Under the pieces are notes generated by a model that ran no database searches, was not told the origin of the DNA, and was given only the letters and a program-made list of their open reading frames with translations. A DNA stretch of 34,646 bases from Bacteroidales bacterium (lineage in GTDB: Bacteria; Bacteroidota; Bacteroidia; Bacteroidales; Muribaculaceae), in NCBI GenBank assembly GCA_900752535.1, contig CAADVV010000055.1:1-34646 (forward strand). The letters are read 5' to 3'. The translations under genes were made by a program, and so were the position numbers. Of the stretch, positions 7,922 through 15,884 are shown in pieces. Positions within the stretch are counted from its first letter, which is position 1, and every line of letters begins with the position of its first letter.

Positions 7922-8307
7922 GTATGAGAAGAAACAGCATAACAGTGAATGAATCCGGCAATATCATCATGCCGGAGAATGTCTCAAACATTTGGATGAG
8001 CGAGCCGGAATTGGTGGAACTGTTCGGAGTAATTGCTCCGACACTTCGTTCTGCCATCAGAAACATCTATAACAGTGGAGCATTAAAAGAATACGAGGTA
8101 CAGAAGTATGTTCGGCAGGAGAACGGGTATCATGCCGATGTGTTCAGCTTTCCGATGATAGTCGCACTTGCTTTCCGCATTGACAGCTTCGGTGCGGAAC
8201 AGGTGCGCAATGCCATATTTAAAAGGCTGTACTTGCGAAAAGAAAAAACAAATATCTTCTTTTCGCTGGGTATAAATGGTTGGGATATGTCTAATTATCA
8301 GGCATAA
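7918..8307 (+). CDS. RhuM-like small DNA-binding protein of the element
   Basis: 129 residues; start overlaps the integrase stop, and an alternative ATG lies six bases later. The middle, from WMSEPELVELFGV through RNIYNSGAL to FSFPMIVALAFRIDS, resembles the RhuM family pattern (W-x5-LFGV... IRNIY..GEL ... Y.LD.I..VGYR), which contains a helix-turn-helix. The usual longer RhuM C-terminal part is missing, so it is a short version. NBU elements carry a small ORF after the integrase that affects integration or excision. A recombination-directionality or regulatory role here is inference from position and coupling. Confidence 0.6.
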   Translation: MSMRRNSITVNESGNIIMPENVSNIWMSEPELVELFGVIAPTLRSAIRNIYNSGALKEYEVQKYVRQENGYHADVFSFPMIVALAFRIDSFGAEQVRNAIFKRLYLRKEKTNIFFSLGINGWDMSNYQA

Positions 8308-8425
8308 GTTCTAATGATATGACGACATGAAGTAGTGAGACCTATGCGTATTCCCATTGCCAACAATGTATTTATACGAGTATGTGAATAGGTGTATTGC
8401 CATTCATACGTACGATTACGACAAA

Positions 8426-8470
8426 CCCGAAGAAAAATCCATTAGAATGGCATTTCTTCGGGCTTTTGTT
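8426..8470 (+). terminator. Strong hairpin terminator after the integrase operon
   Basis: CCCGAAGAAA (8426-8435) pairs perfectly with TTTCTTCGGG (8453-8462), with a second small hairpin (CCATT/AATGG) inside the loop, then CTTTTGTTG. The gap 8308-8584 holds no other gene that I can see. Confidence 0.8.
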
Positions 8471-8584
8471 GTATGTCATAAAGCCAAATCCAAGAAAATC
8501 TTACGTGAGGTATGCGTGAGTTGTTAATCCGTTCTGCGCTAATTGCCGAGTTTTGCACTGATTAAACAAAAAAATGAAGTGCTA

Positions 8585-9790
8585 ATGAAACAAGGCAACT
8601 TTGAAAATGAGGAGTTTATCCGTGTGGGTACTACCCTCTACAAGTTAGTGAACCAGCCCCGTCTGAACGGAGGCTATGTGAAGAAGCGCATCGTGTGGAA
8701 CAACGAAACACTGCGGCAGGACTACGGCAAGGACTATCTCGCCACCGTGCCGAAGTACGACGGCTTCTGCACCGTCCCCGACCATGTGGACTACCGTCCC
8801 GTGGTGGACAAGTTCCTGAACCTCTACGAGCCGATAGGACACCGTCCGCAACAAGGCGAGTTTCCCTGTATCCGGTCATTGGTGCGCCATATCTTCGGTG
8901 AACAGTATGAATTGGGCATGGACTATCTTCAATTGCTCTACCTGCAACCCGTGCAGAAACTGCCTATCCTGCTGTTGGTATCAGAAGAACGCAACACGGG
9001 CAAGAGTACATTCCTGAACTTCCTGAAAGCTGTGTTTCAAAACAATGTCACTTTCAATACCAACGAGGACTTCCGCAGCCAGTTCAATTCCGACTGGGCA
9101 GGAAAACTGCTCATCGTGGTGGACGAGGTATTGCTCAACCGCAGGGAGGACAGCGAGCGGTTGAAGAACCTCAGCACCACACTTTCCTACAAGGTGGAAG
9201 CCAAAGGCAAAGACCGTGACGAGATAGCGTTCTTTGCCAAGTTCGTGCTATGCTCCAACAACGAGTATCTGCCTGTTATCATTGATGCAGGTGAAACACG
9301 CTATTGGGTGCGCAAGATAGACCGTCTGCAATCCGATGACACAGACTTCCTGCAAAAGCTGAAAGCTGAGATACCTGCCTTTCTGTATTACCTGCAATAC
9401 AGACAACTTTCCACCGAAAAGGAAAGCCGTATGTGGTTTGCGCCCTCTTTGCTGCATACCGAAGCCTTGCAGAAGATTATCCGCAGCAACCGCAACCGAT
9501 TGGAGATAGAGATGTGCGAACTTATCCTTGACATTATGGAAAGTGTCGGCACGGACACATTCTCGTTCTGCCACAACGACATTCTTCTTTTGCTGGTACA
9601 TTCGCAGGTAAAGGTGGAGAAGCACCAAGTCAGAAAGGTATTGCAGGAATGTTGGAAACTTACTCCTGCCTCTAACGGGCTTACATATACCACTTACCAA
9701 TTCAATTACAATCGGGAGTGCCGATATGAGCCGATAAAAAGAGTCGGTCGTTTCTACACCGTCACAAGGGAACAACTTGAATCCCTGTAA
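8585..9790 (+). CDS. SF3/VirE-type primase-helicase (DUF5906-like)
   Basis: About 401 residues from the ATG at 8585. An in-frame upstream ATG at 8543 would add 14 residues without family-like sequence, so I prefer 8585. The Walker A-like loop SEERNTGKST lies at about 133-142 and Walker B KLLIVVDEV at about 174-182, followed by the sensor-like LCSNNEYLP. This fits the P-loop helicase domain of the primase-helicase proteins common on Bacteroides mobilisable elements. It probably unwinds DNA during replication of the excised form. It lies upstream of an iteron-like repeat and a primase gene, making a small replication module. Assignment of the exact family is from motif and context. Confidence 0.78.
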   Translation: MKQGNFENEEFIRVGTTLYKLVNQPRLNGGYVKKRIVWNNETLRQDYGKDYLATVPKYDGFCTVPDHVDYRPVVDKFLNLYEPIGHRPQQGEFPCIRSLVRHIFGEQYELGMDYLQLLYLQPVQKLPILLLVSEERNTGKSTFLNFLKAVFQNNVTFNTNEDFRSQFNSDWAGKLLIVVDEVLLNRREDSERLKNLSTTLSYKVEAKGKDRDEIAFFAKFVLCSNNEYLPVIIDAGETRYWVRKIDRLQSDDTDFLQKLKAEIPAFLYYLQYRQLSTEKESRMWFAPSLLHTEALQKIIRSNRNRLEIEMCELILDIMESVGTDTFSFCHNDILLLLVHSQVKVEKHQVRKVLQECWKLTPASNGLTYTTYQFNYNRECRYEPIKRVGRFYTVTREQLESL

Positions 9791-9855
9791 TACTATTCTT
9801 TTTTTGTTGAATTGATGAATAATGATATAACCATACTGATAATAAACAGCATACA

Positions 9856-9959
9856 CTCTCAACAAATTCTCAACAATCGAAAAGAAAAGTTGAGAGGGAA
9901 ACAGCATCAGTTTGTTGGATTCTCTATTTGTGAGTGGTTTGTTGAGAAGATGTTGAGAA
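9856..9959. repeat. Iteron-like inverted pair of tandem 9-mers, candidate replication origin or operator
   Basis: On the left, CTCTCAACA (9856-9864) and TTCTCAACA (9867-9875) are 11 bp apart. On the right, TGTTGAGAA occurs twice (9940-9948 and 9951-9959), also 11 bp apart. The right pair is the reverse complement of the left pair with one mismatch. AGTTGAGAG (9888-9896) lies between. The surroundings are AT-rich and noncoding (9791-10047). Placement between helicase and primase genes fits an origin with initiator-binding iterons, or an operator for the primase operon. Confidence 0.6.
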
Positions 9960-10047
9960 TATAAAGCATTAACGTATAGGACAATACATATCTCATTCAT
10001 CAAATCAACGTTTTTACAGTCATCATCAAATCCATAGAAATTATATC

Positions 10048-10986
10048 ATGAACATCCAAGAAGCAAAACAAATCAAAATTGCGGACTATCTGCAAAGTTT
10101 GGGTTATTCGCCCGTAAAGCAACAGGGAAACTGCCTGTGGTATAAATCCCCGTTCCGTCAGGAAACGGAAGCCTCGTTCAAGGTGAACACCGACCGCAAC
10201 CTGTGGTTCGATTATGGACTGGGAAGAGGTGGTAACATCATCGCACTTGCAGGGGTACTGTACGCATCCGACCATGTGCCTTATCTGCTTGGCAAGATAG
10301 CGGAACAGGCACCACACATCCGTCCCATATCTTTCTCTTTTCGCCAGCAGGCATCCGAACCGAGTTTCCAACATTTGGAGGTGGGCGAACTCACCCATCC
10401 GGCATTGCTCCGATACTTGCAGGAACGGGGCATAAACATCGCTTTGGCAAAGGCGCAATGTAAAGAGCTCCACTTCACCCATAACGGCAAGCCCTATTTC
10501 GCCATCGGTTTTCCGAATGTGGCGGGAGGATTTGAAGTGCGTAACCGTTTTTTCAAAGGCTGTGTCGCACCCAAAGACATCAGCCATATTCGGCAACAGG
10601 GAGAAGCGAGAGAGAAATGCCTTGTATTCGAGGGCATGATGGACTATCTTTCATTCCTCACGTTGCGGAAGAGGAACTGCTCGAACTTGCCCGACCTTGA
10701 CAGGCAGGATTACGTCATCCTCAATTCGACTGCCAATGTTTCCAAAGCTATAGATGTGCTGCACGGGTATGGACGTATCCACTGCATGCTCGACAATGAC
10801 GAGGCGGGAAGAAAGGCGTATCGGGAATTGGAAAGGAAGTTCGCCGGACGCATCCGCGACTTCTCCGACAACTACAAAGGGCATAAAGACCTGAACGATT
10901 ACCTGCGTGGAATCCGGCAGAAATTAGCCGTTAGTCCACCGCCAAGAACTATCGTAAAACCCAAGAAGAAAGGGTTGGGATTATGA
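10048..10986 (+). CDS. TOPRIM-domain DNA primase with degenerate CHC2 zinc finger
   Basis: 312 residues. The N-terminal region (about 1-75) has the CHC2 zinc-binding fold pattern of DnaG-like primases (GNCLWYKSPF ... NLWFDYGLGRGGNIIALA). Only Cys29 remains among the usual metal ligands that I can see, so metal binding is doubtful. The TOPRIM domain has FEGMMD (Glu195) and LDNDEAG (Asp249, Asp251), the acidic residues that bind magnesium. NBU1 has a primase gene (prmN1) at the same place before its mobilisation gene. It would make primers for complementary-strand synthesis after strand transfer or excision. It follows the iteron-like repeat. Confidence 0.85.
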   Translation: MNIQEAKQIKIADYLQSLGYSPVKQQGNCLWYKSPFRQETEASFKVNTDRNLWFDYGLGRGGNIIALAGVLYASDHVPYLLGKIAEQAPHIRPISFSFRQQASEPSFQHLEVGELTHPALLRYLQERGINIALAKAQCKELHFTHNGKPYFAIGFPNVAGGFEVRNRFFKGCVAPKDISHIRQQGEAREKCLVFEGMMDYLSFLTLRKRNCSNLPDLDRQDYVILNSTANVSKAIDVLHGYGRIHCMLDNDEAGRKAYRELERKFAGRIRDFSDNYKGHKDLNDYLRGIRQKLAVSPPPRTIVKPKKKGLGL

Positions 10987-10992
10987 CATCCC

Positions 10993-11085
10993 GAATGAGA
11001 AAAACGGGAGATGCCCGAAACTCATTCCTTAAGGATTGGGAGGTAGCAAGTTTGTGTTTCGGGTGTACCGAAACCGCTTGCCACC
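10993..11085. other. Putative oriT: two nested stem-loops before mobC
   Basis: Stem-loop 1: GAATGAG (10993-10999) pairs with CTCATTC (11021-11027) around an inner CGGG-agatg-CCCG. Stem-loop 2: GGT-a-GCAAG (11042-11050) pairs with CTTGC-c-ACC (11077-11085), enclosing GTTTCGG-gtgta-CCGAAAC (11056-11074). They occupy the 176-bp gap just ahead of the MobC/relaxase genes, where NBU-type elements keep their transfer origin. Neither ends in a T-run, arguing against simple terminators. The nick site cannot be read directly. Confidence 0.55.
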
Positions 11086-11162
11086 CACCATCCAAATTGC
11101 AGGAGGTGGCATCCCGTCGGTCTATACAGTTGAATCAGTAACCGAATTAAAAGGAATAAAAT

Positions 11163-11528
11163 ATGGAACAGACAAAGGAACACAAGGAACGCAACAAGGG
11201 AGGTCGCCCCAAGAAGGAAGCAACCGAGAAACTGAAATACCGTATCGCAGTGAAAATGACGGCAGCCGACTACTTCCGCCTGCTGACACGATCGCATGAG
11301 GCGGGCGTATCACCAAGCGAGTACATGAGGGAATGTTTCCGTAACGGTCATGTGAAAGAACGGCTGTCGGAGGAACATGCCGGATACATCCGCCAACTCT
11401 GCGGCATGGCTAACAATCTCAACCAGCTTGCGCGTAAGGCAAACGCCGGAGGCTTCCACGATGAACGGTGGGACTGCAAGGTGGCAGTGGCAAGGATTCA
11501 TGAACTTATAACCAAGATAGGGATATGA
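11163..11528 (+). CDS. MobC-type relaxosome accessory protein
   Basis: 121 residues, with a very basic N-terminus (GGRPKKE), a ribbon-helix-helix-like stretch (about 24-58) and the MobC signature GMANNLNQLARKAN at about 81-94. MobC proteins bind near oriT and help the relaxase open and nick the DNA. The stop overlaps the relaxase start (ATGA), so the two are translationally coupled. It follows the hairpin-rich candidate oriT. Confidence 0.88.
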   Translation: MEQTKEHKERNKGGRPKKEATEKLKYRIAVKMTAADYFRLLTRSHEAGVSPSEYMRECFRNGHVKERLSEEHAGYIRQLCGMANNLNQLARKANAGGFHDERWDCKVAVARIHELITKIGI

Positions 11529-12472
11529 TGGCGAAAATCGTAAAAGGAAGCGACTTCAAGGGTGTGGTGGATTACATCATCGACAAGAAGAAGGATACGC
11601 AGATAGTAGCAAGCGAAGGCTTGTTTATGGAAAATCTGGAAACTATCGCCATGAGTTTCAATGCCCAGTCACGGATGAACGATAAGGTGACAAAACCTGT
11701 CGGACATATCGCGTTGAGTTTTTCCAAAGAGGATGAGTTACGGCTGACGAACCGTATCATGGCAGGCATCGCGCTTGAATATATGGAACGGATGGGAATC
11801 AAGAATACGCAGTTCTTCATCGCCCAGCATTTCGACAAGGAGCATCCGCACGTGCATATTGCTTTCAACCGCATAGACAACAACGGCAATACCATATCGG
11901 ACAGGCACGAGCGTCTGCGCAGTACCCGCATCTGCAAGGAATTGACCTTGAAATACGGCTTGCATATGGCTGGCGGAAAGGACAATGTCAAACGCAACCG
12001 CCTGAAAGAGCCAGACAGGACGAAATATGCGCTTTACGACATCATCAAAATGGAAGTCGGCAGATGCGGCAACTGGAACGTGCTTATCGCCAACCTGAAA
12101 CGGCAGGGAGTGGAAGTACATTTCAAGCATAAGGGGCAGACCAGCGAGGTGCAGGGTGTTGTATTCTCCATGAATGGCTACCATTTCAACGGCTCCAAAG
12201 TGGACAGGCGTTTCAGTTATTCCAAGATTGACGCGGCTTTGCAGCACAACAGATGCAGGGAACGTATGGGAATAACAGCCGGAATATATGAAACGGCTAC
12301 ACCAAGCGCACCGTCCGGCACGGCACAAAGCGAGTTGTTCAACGGCTCTTGGGGATTGCTAAAAAGCAGTGGCTCATCTTATAACGCTGCTGATGCGGAA
12401 GCCAATCAGGAAATGGTGGATATACTTCGCAGAAGGAAGAAAGTTAAGCGCAAGAGAGGTGTTGGGTTCTAA
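11525..12472 (+). CDS. MobA/VirD2-like relaxase
   Basis: 315 residues. It nicks oriT and stays bound to the 5' end through a tyrosine during mobilisation. The metal-binding histidine motif is complete: His102, Asp104, His107, His109 and His111 in HFDKEHPHVHIAF, with an upstream GHIALSFSKED at about 60-70. The nucleophile tyrosine is probably Tyr17 in VVDYIID (inference). The C-terminus is short and basic, lacking the helicase or primase domains of large relaxases. An alternative ATG lies three bases downstream. It is the last gene of the NBU-like half of the element; a broken AraC gene faces it from the right. Confidence 0.9.
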   Translation: MMAKIVKGSDFKGVVDYIIDKKKDTQIVASEGLFMENLETIAMSFNAQSRMNDKVTKPVGHIALSFSKEDELRLTNRIMAGIALEYMERMGIKNTQFFIAQHFDKEHPHVHIAFNRIDNNGNTISDRHERLRSTRICKELTLKYGLHMAGGKDNVKRNRLKEPDRTKYALYDIIKMEVGRCGNWNVLIANLKRQGVEVHFKHKGQTSEVQGVVFSMNGYHFNGSKVDRRFSYSKIDAALQHNRCRERMGITAGIYETATPSAPSGTAQSELFNGSWGLLKSSGSSYNAADAEANQEMVDILRRRKKVKRKRGVGF

Positions 12473-12493
12473 TATTCTGTACTAATCCAATTC

Positions 12494-13186
12494 TCACGAC
12501 ACTTGCGCTCTATATTCATTCGGAGTGTAACCTACCTCTTTCTTGAACAGTCGGGTAAAATGTTGCGGGTACTGAAAACCGAGATTATAGGCGATTTCAT
12601 TAACGGTGTCGTCTGTAGATGCAAGTTCCGTCTTGGCTATTTCAATAGACTTGTCATGAATGAAATGCAGGGCGGTTGAACCTGTTTCTTTTTTCAATAA
12701 ATCACTGAAATAGTTGGGCGAGAGGCAGAGCTTGTCTGCACAATACTGTACAGTGGGCAAGCCTATCCGTTTAGCAGCCCCATCATGGAAGTATTCGTCA
12801 AGCAACCGCTCAAATCTTGCGAGGATGTCTCGGTTTTGGTTGTCGCGTGTGATGAACTGGCGGTCATAGAAACGTGTGCAGTAATCAAGGAACGTCTTGA
12901 TGCTGTCTGTGATGAGGTTCTTGCTGTGACGGTGTATCGGATGGTTCAATTCATATTGAATCTTGTGGAAGCAATCCATGATGATTTGCCGTTCTTCCAC
13001 ACTAAGGTGCAATGCCTCGTTTGTCTCGTAGGAAAAGAACGAATATTCACGCATTATCCGCCCGAGAGGTGTATTCCGCAGCAGGTCGGGATGGAACATA
13101 AGCAGGTAGCCATCTGGTTGGAACTGCATGCCGTCATCTTCCGCACCGAACACCTGTCCGGGCGCGATAAATATCAGTGTGCATAA
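12494..13186 (-). pseudogene. AraC-family regulator lacking its N-terminus
   Basis: The C-terminal AraC DNA-binding domain is intact, with two helix-turn-helix units (PTVQYCADKLCLSPNYF and DTVNEIAYNLGFQYPQHF) and the family ending. A GTG at 13153 could start a 219-residue product, but the same frame runs on upstream as TLIFIAPGQVFGAED. That is the conserved middle of the sensor domain, and it stops abruptly at a TAA at 13187-13189. About 80 N-terminal residues are therefore gone. The break coincides with the 5' break of an aldo/keto reductase gene on the other strand, which shows a deletion that removed the 5' halves of two divergent genes. Any product would lack part of its ligand domain. 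Confidence 0.72.
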
Positions 13187-13365
13187 TTATTCCTAAGTCT
13201 GTGAAACCGGAACGCATGAAGCAGAATCTCGACATATTAGACTTCACCCTGTCGGCCGACGACATGGCACGGATAAAGACGCTGGATACCGACAAGCCTT
13301 TCTTACTCGGCTCGCACGAAGATCCAGAAATCGTAAAATGGTTCATGCAGTACAAAAACGCCTGA
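13177..13365 (+). pseudogene. C-terminal remnant of an aldo/keto reductase
   Basis: About 62 codons, from IIIPKSVKPERM to the stop, match the C-terminal end of aldo/keto reductases. The motif IPKSVKPERMKQN is the cofactor-binding S-x4-R-x2-N region, and FTLSADDMARIKTLD is the helix that follows. A full enzyme has about 270-330 residues, so the barrel with the Asp-Tyr-Lys-His tetrad is missing. The open frame begins only at 13171, at the same junction that decapitates the AraC gene. It cannot make an active enzyme. Confidence 0.75.
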
Positions 13366-13383
13366 ACATCAACAACCATATTT

Positions 13384-13398
13384 CGATAGCCGCTATCG
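13384..13398. other. Perfect palindrome between convergent gene ends
   Basis: CGATAGC-c-GCTATCG, seven perfect pairs around one base. It lies between the reductase remnant and the end of the AraC gene. The one-base centre is too tight for a good hairpin, so a protein-binding site or a recombination scar is as likely as a terminator. Confidence 0.35.
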
Positions 13399-13412
13399 AC
13401 TATATTAAGAAG

Positions 13413-14312
13413 TTATTCGTATATGCCTTTATTGTAATCCGTCATGTACTGAGTAAATGTTTTGCCTGTTTGCTGTTTGAAGAAGCGCATGAGATGGCTC
13501 GGATCAGAGAAATTGAAATCATCCGCCATTTCACTGACAGTGCGGTTGGAGAATAGCAATTCGTTCTTCAGTTCCTCAAGCAGACGTTGTTTTATCAAAT
13601 GGGTAGCTGATACTCCGAATTGGGCTTTTACTGAGTTATTGAGTGTGATGCGACTGACATGAAGCATGTCTGCATATTCCTGCACCCGCTGGTGGGTGCG
13701 GATATTCTGTTCCAACAAGTCCTTGAACCGAAAAGCGAAATTGTTTTTAGCAATTTCAGCGGGCAAGCAATAGGCGGCAGCGTATGTACGATTGATAATC
13801 AGCAAAAGATAATATAGTAAGGAAACAATGATATTGTACGTATCGGACACTGGATTCATCAGCTCATACTTAATCTTTCCGAGCAGCCGCATATATTCCT
13901 TCATTTCGTCATGTGTGGCATTGATGTAAGGCGGCGTATCTGTCTGGTAACAATACAAAAGGCGAAAAACGAAGAACTTGTCGGCGATAAAAGTACGCAT
14001 GAAATCTTCGCGGAATATAAGGAACGTGTAATCCAACGCCGTCTCATCTACATGCCACTCTTGTTGCTGATGGGGTGAAAGCAGGAGAACCATGCCGTCG
14101 CGCAGTTCAATCTTGCGGAAGTTCAGTAGCAAATATCCGTTTGCCTTACGGAAAAAGTAGAAGCTGAAGAAGTCTGTCTTAAACCGCTTGTTTTCTGTCA
14201 GCACAAGTCCGATGTCCTTGTTTATGGCAGTATTGATGTAAAAATCCACGCCGCAGCGTGTCTTGTTGAACGGTACGCTGACCAGTCGATCAGGGTTGAT
14301 TATCTCGTCCAT
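13413..14312 (-). CDS. AraC-family transcriptional regulator of the radical SAM cassette
   Basis: 299 residues, full length. The N-terminal cupin-like sensor domain is about 20-160, and the AraC DNA-binding domain about 200-295. The first helix-turn-helix is near VQEYADMLHVSRITLNNSV, and the second is near RTVSEMADDFNFSDPSHLMRFFKQQTG, ending in the family signature FTQYMTDY. It is divergent from the metallo-hydrolase/radical SAM operon across 130 bp, so it most likely controls that operon. Direct repeats GGCATA 21 bp apart lie in the shared region. A -7 box TATCTTTG (minus strand, 14329-14336) sits 16 bp before its start. The ligand is unknown. Confidence 0.85.
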   Translation of the reverse strand: MDEIINPDRLVSVPFNKTRCGVDFYINTAINKDIGLVLTENKRFKTDFFSFYFFRKANGYLLLNFRKIELRDGMVLLLSPHQQQEWHVDETALDYTFLIFREDFMRTFIADKFFVFRLLYCYQTDTPPYINATHDEMKEYMRLLGKIKYELMNPVSDTYNIIVSLLYYLLLIINRTYAAAYCLPAEIAKNNFAFRFKDLLEQNIRTHQRVQEYADMLHVSRITLNNSVKAQFGVSATHLIKQRLLEELKNELLFSNRTVSEMADDFNFSDPSHLMRFFKQQTGKTFTQYMTDYNKGIYE

Positions 14313-14328
14313 ATCCTTGTCGTTTTTG

Positions 14329-14412
14329 CAAAGATAATAATTTCATTTATCAAAATGGCATAATTACCGTTTTTTCAGGCATAGATGTTTCGCCGGATTC
14401 TTCCGAACTTTG
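14329..14412. promoter_or_regulatory. Divergent control region with AraC-style direct repeat
   Basis: The minus-strand -7 box TATCTTTG lies at 14329-14336. GGCATA occurs at 14357-14362 and 14378-14383, exactly 21 bp apart, the two-turn spacing typical of AraC-family half-sites. A degenerate rightward -7 box GAACTTTG lies at 14405-14412, 30 bp before the metallo-hydrolase ATG; its poor match suggests an activator is needed. Confidence 0.42.
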
Positions 14413-14442
14413 CACCCGTAATCAATAACAAGACATATAGTC

Positions 14443-15219
14443 ATGAAAAAGACATCCACAGTACAATTGGTGCGCAATGCCACCTTGAAAATCAGGTATG
14501 CGGGACACACCATGCTAATTGACCCCGTTTTAGCCGACAAAGGCACTTTGATATCGGCCCTCGGTGTGAATAAAACACCGAGGGTACACCTCACCATTCC
14601 TATTCAGGATATTATCGGAGGCGTGGACATGGTGCTCCTGACCCACAATCACATCGACCATTACGAGCCGAGTGTCCCCACACATTTGCCCAAAGAAATT
14701 CCTTTCTACGTTCAGCCCCAGGACGCGGACGCCATCAGAAACGACGGATTTACAAATGTGATACCCATCGAAGAAATAAAAACAATAGACGGCATATCCA
14801 TTTACCGCACGACCGGACATCATGGTTTCGGGCAGATCGGGCAGATGATGGGACCTGTATCAGGTTATGTGCTAAAAGCCGAGGGCTTCCCGACCGTTTA
14901 TATAATGGGTGACTGCCGATGGGAAGCATGTATCCGAGACACCGTGGAACGGTTCAATCCTGACTATATCGTGGTAAACTCCGGAGGTGCAATCTTTCCC
15001 GAATTTTCCAAAACGGACGGTCCTATCATCCCCGACGAGAACGAAGTGATGCAGATACTTGACGAATTGCCTTCGCATATCAAGCTGATAGCCGTACACA
15101 TGGATGCCATCGACCATTGCCAGACCACCCGTGCAATTCTGCGCAATGAGGCAACGCATCACGAAGCCGACATGAGCCGGCTGATTATCCCGGAGGACGG
15201 AGAAACAGTTGTGTTATGA
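14443..15219 (+). CDS. UlaG-like metallo-beta-lactamase-fold hydrolase
   Basis: 258 residues. The di-metal motif is complete: THNHIDH gives His68, His70, Asp72 and His73. Further likely metal ligands are in TTGHHG (His126 or His127), Asp157 in IMGDCRW and His219 in AVHMDAIDH. The opening RNATLKIRYAGHTMLIDP is typical of the UlaG/L-ascorbate-6-phosphate lactonase group, so it is probably a hydrolase of a small molecule such as a lactone or phosphoester. It is cytoplasmic with no signal peptide. It is first in an operon with two radical SAM proteins; its stop overlaps the next start by four bases. The true substrate is unknown. Confidence 0.85.
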   Translation: MKKTSTVQLVRNATLKIRYAGHTMLIDPVLADKGTLISALGVNKTPRVHLTIPIQDIIGGVDMVLLTHNHIDHYEPSVPTHLPKEIPFYVQPQDADAIRNDGFTNVIPIEEIKTIDGISIYRTTGHHGFGQIGQMMGPVSGYVLKAEGFPTVYIMGDCRWEACIRDTVERFNPDYIVVNSGGAIFPEFSKTDGPIIPDENEVMQILDELPSHIKLIAVHMDAIDHCQTTRAILRNEATHHEADMSRLIIPEDGETVVL

Positions 15220-15884
15220 GTGTCTGCATTAAATCCCTGATAAAAAACATGAACATAGTGGTAGGGTGCACTATAGGATGCCCTTACTGCTATGCCCGTA
15301 ACAACTGCCGCCGTTTCCACATTACCGACGACTTTTCCGTGCCTGAATACATGGAACGAAAACTGCGCATCATCGATACGTCCCGTCCTCATGTGTGGCT
15401 CATGACAGGAATGAGCGATTTCTCCGATTGGAAGCCTGAATGGAACGCAGAAATTTTCGAGCGGATCAGCAGCAATCCCCAGCACGCCTATATCTTTCTG
15501 ACGAAGCGCCCTGACAAAATCAGTTTCTCCTCTGACGACGAGAACGTATGGATGGGCGTGACCGTCACGCGCAGTTCCGAGAAAAGGAGGATTGATGATT
15601 TGAAAAAGAATATCAAAGCACGACACTACCATGTCACGTTTGAACCTCTCTTCGATGATATCGGCGAGATTGATTTCGAGGGAATTGACTGGATTGTCAT
15701 AGGCACAGAGACCGGAAACCGAAAAGGAAAGTCATATTCGCGCCCCGAATGGGTGCTTAGCATTGCAGAACAGGCAAAGGCTCATGGCATACCGGTGTTC
15801 ATGAAAGAGGATTTGCTGCCGATTATGGGCGACGAAAGAATGATTCAGGAATTGCCGGAACAATTTACCAGACGAATACAATGA
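15216..15884 (+). CDS. Radical SAM protein, resembling 'radical SAM mobile pair protein A'
   Basis: 222 residues. The cluster-binding motif CX3CX2C is Cys18, Cys22 and Cys25 in GCTIGCPYCYARN, which would hold a [4Fe-4S] cluster and S-adenosylmethionine. Downstream blocks WLMTGMSDFSDW, IFLTKRPDK, MGVTV, VTFEPLFDD, WIVIGTETG and VFMKED follow the order seen in the Gp37/Gp68 (DUF5131) type of radical SAM protein. From memory, NCBI families named 'radical SAM mobile pair protein A' and 'B' describe such adjacent genes on mobile DNA; the name is a recollection, not a search. Starts and stops overlap by four bases on both sides, so three proteins are made together. The reaction is unknown. Confidence 0.82.
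   Translation: MSVCIKSLIKNMNIVVGCTIGCPYCYARNNCRRFHITDDFSVPEYMERKLRIIDTSRPHVWLMTGMSDFSDWKPEWNAEIFERISSNPQHAYIFLTKRPDKISFSSDDENVWMGVTVTRSSEKRRIDDLKKNIKARHYHVTFEPLFDDIGEIDFEGIDWIVIGTETGNRKGKSYSRPEWVLSIAEQAKAHGIPVFMKEDLLPIMGDERMIQELPEQFTRRIQ

Noticed and set aside
8543..8584. Upstream start for the helicase gene
   Set aside because: The 14 extra residues show no family-like sequence; the ATG at 8585 is the better start.
13338..13556. Plus-strand 72-codon frame
   Set aside because: It is antisense to the AraC gene end and has no protein-like pattern.
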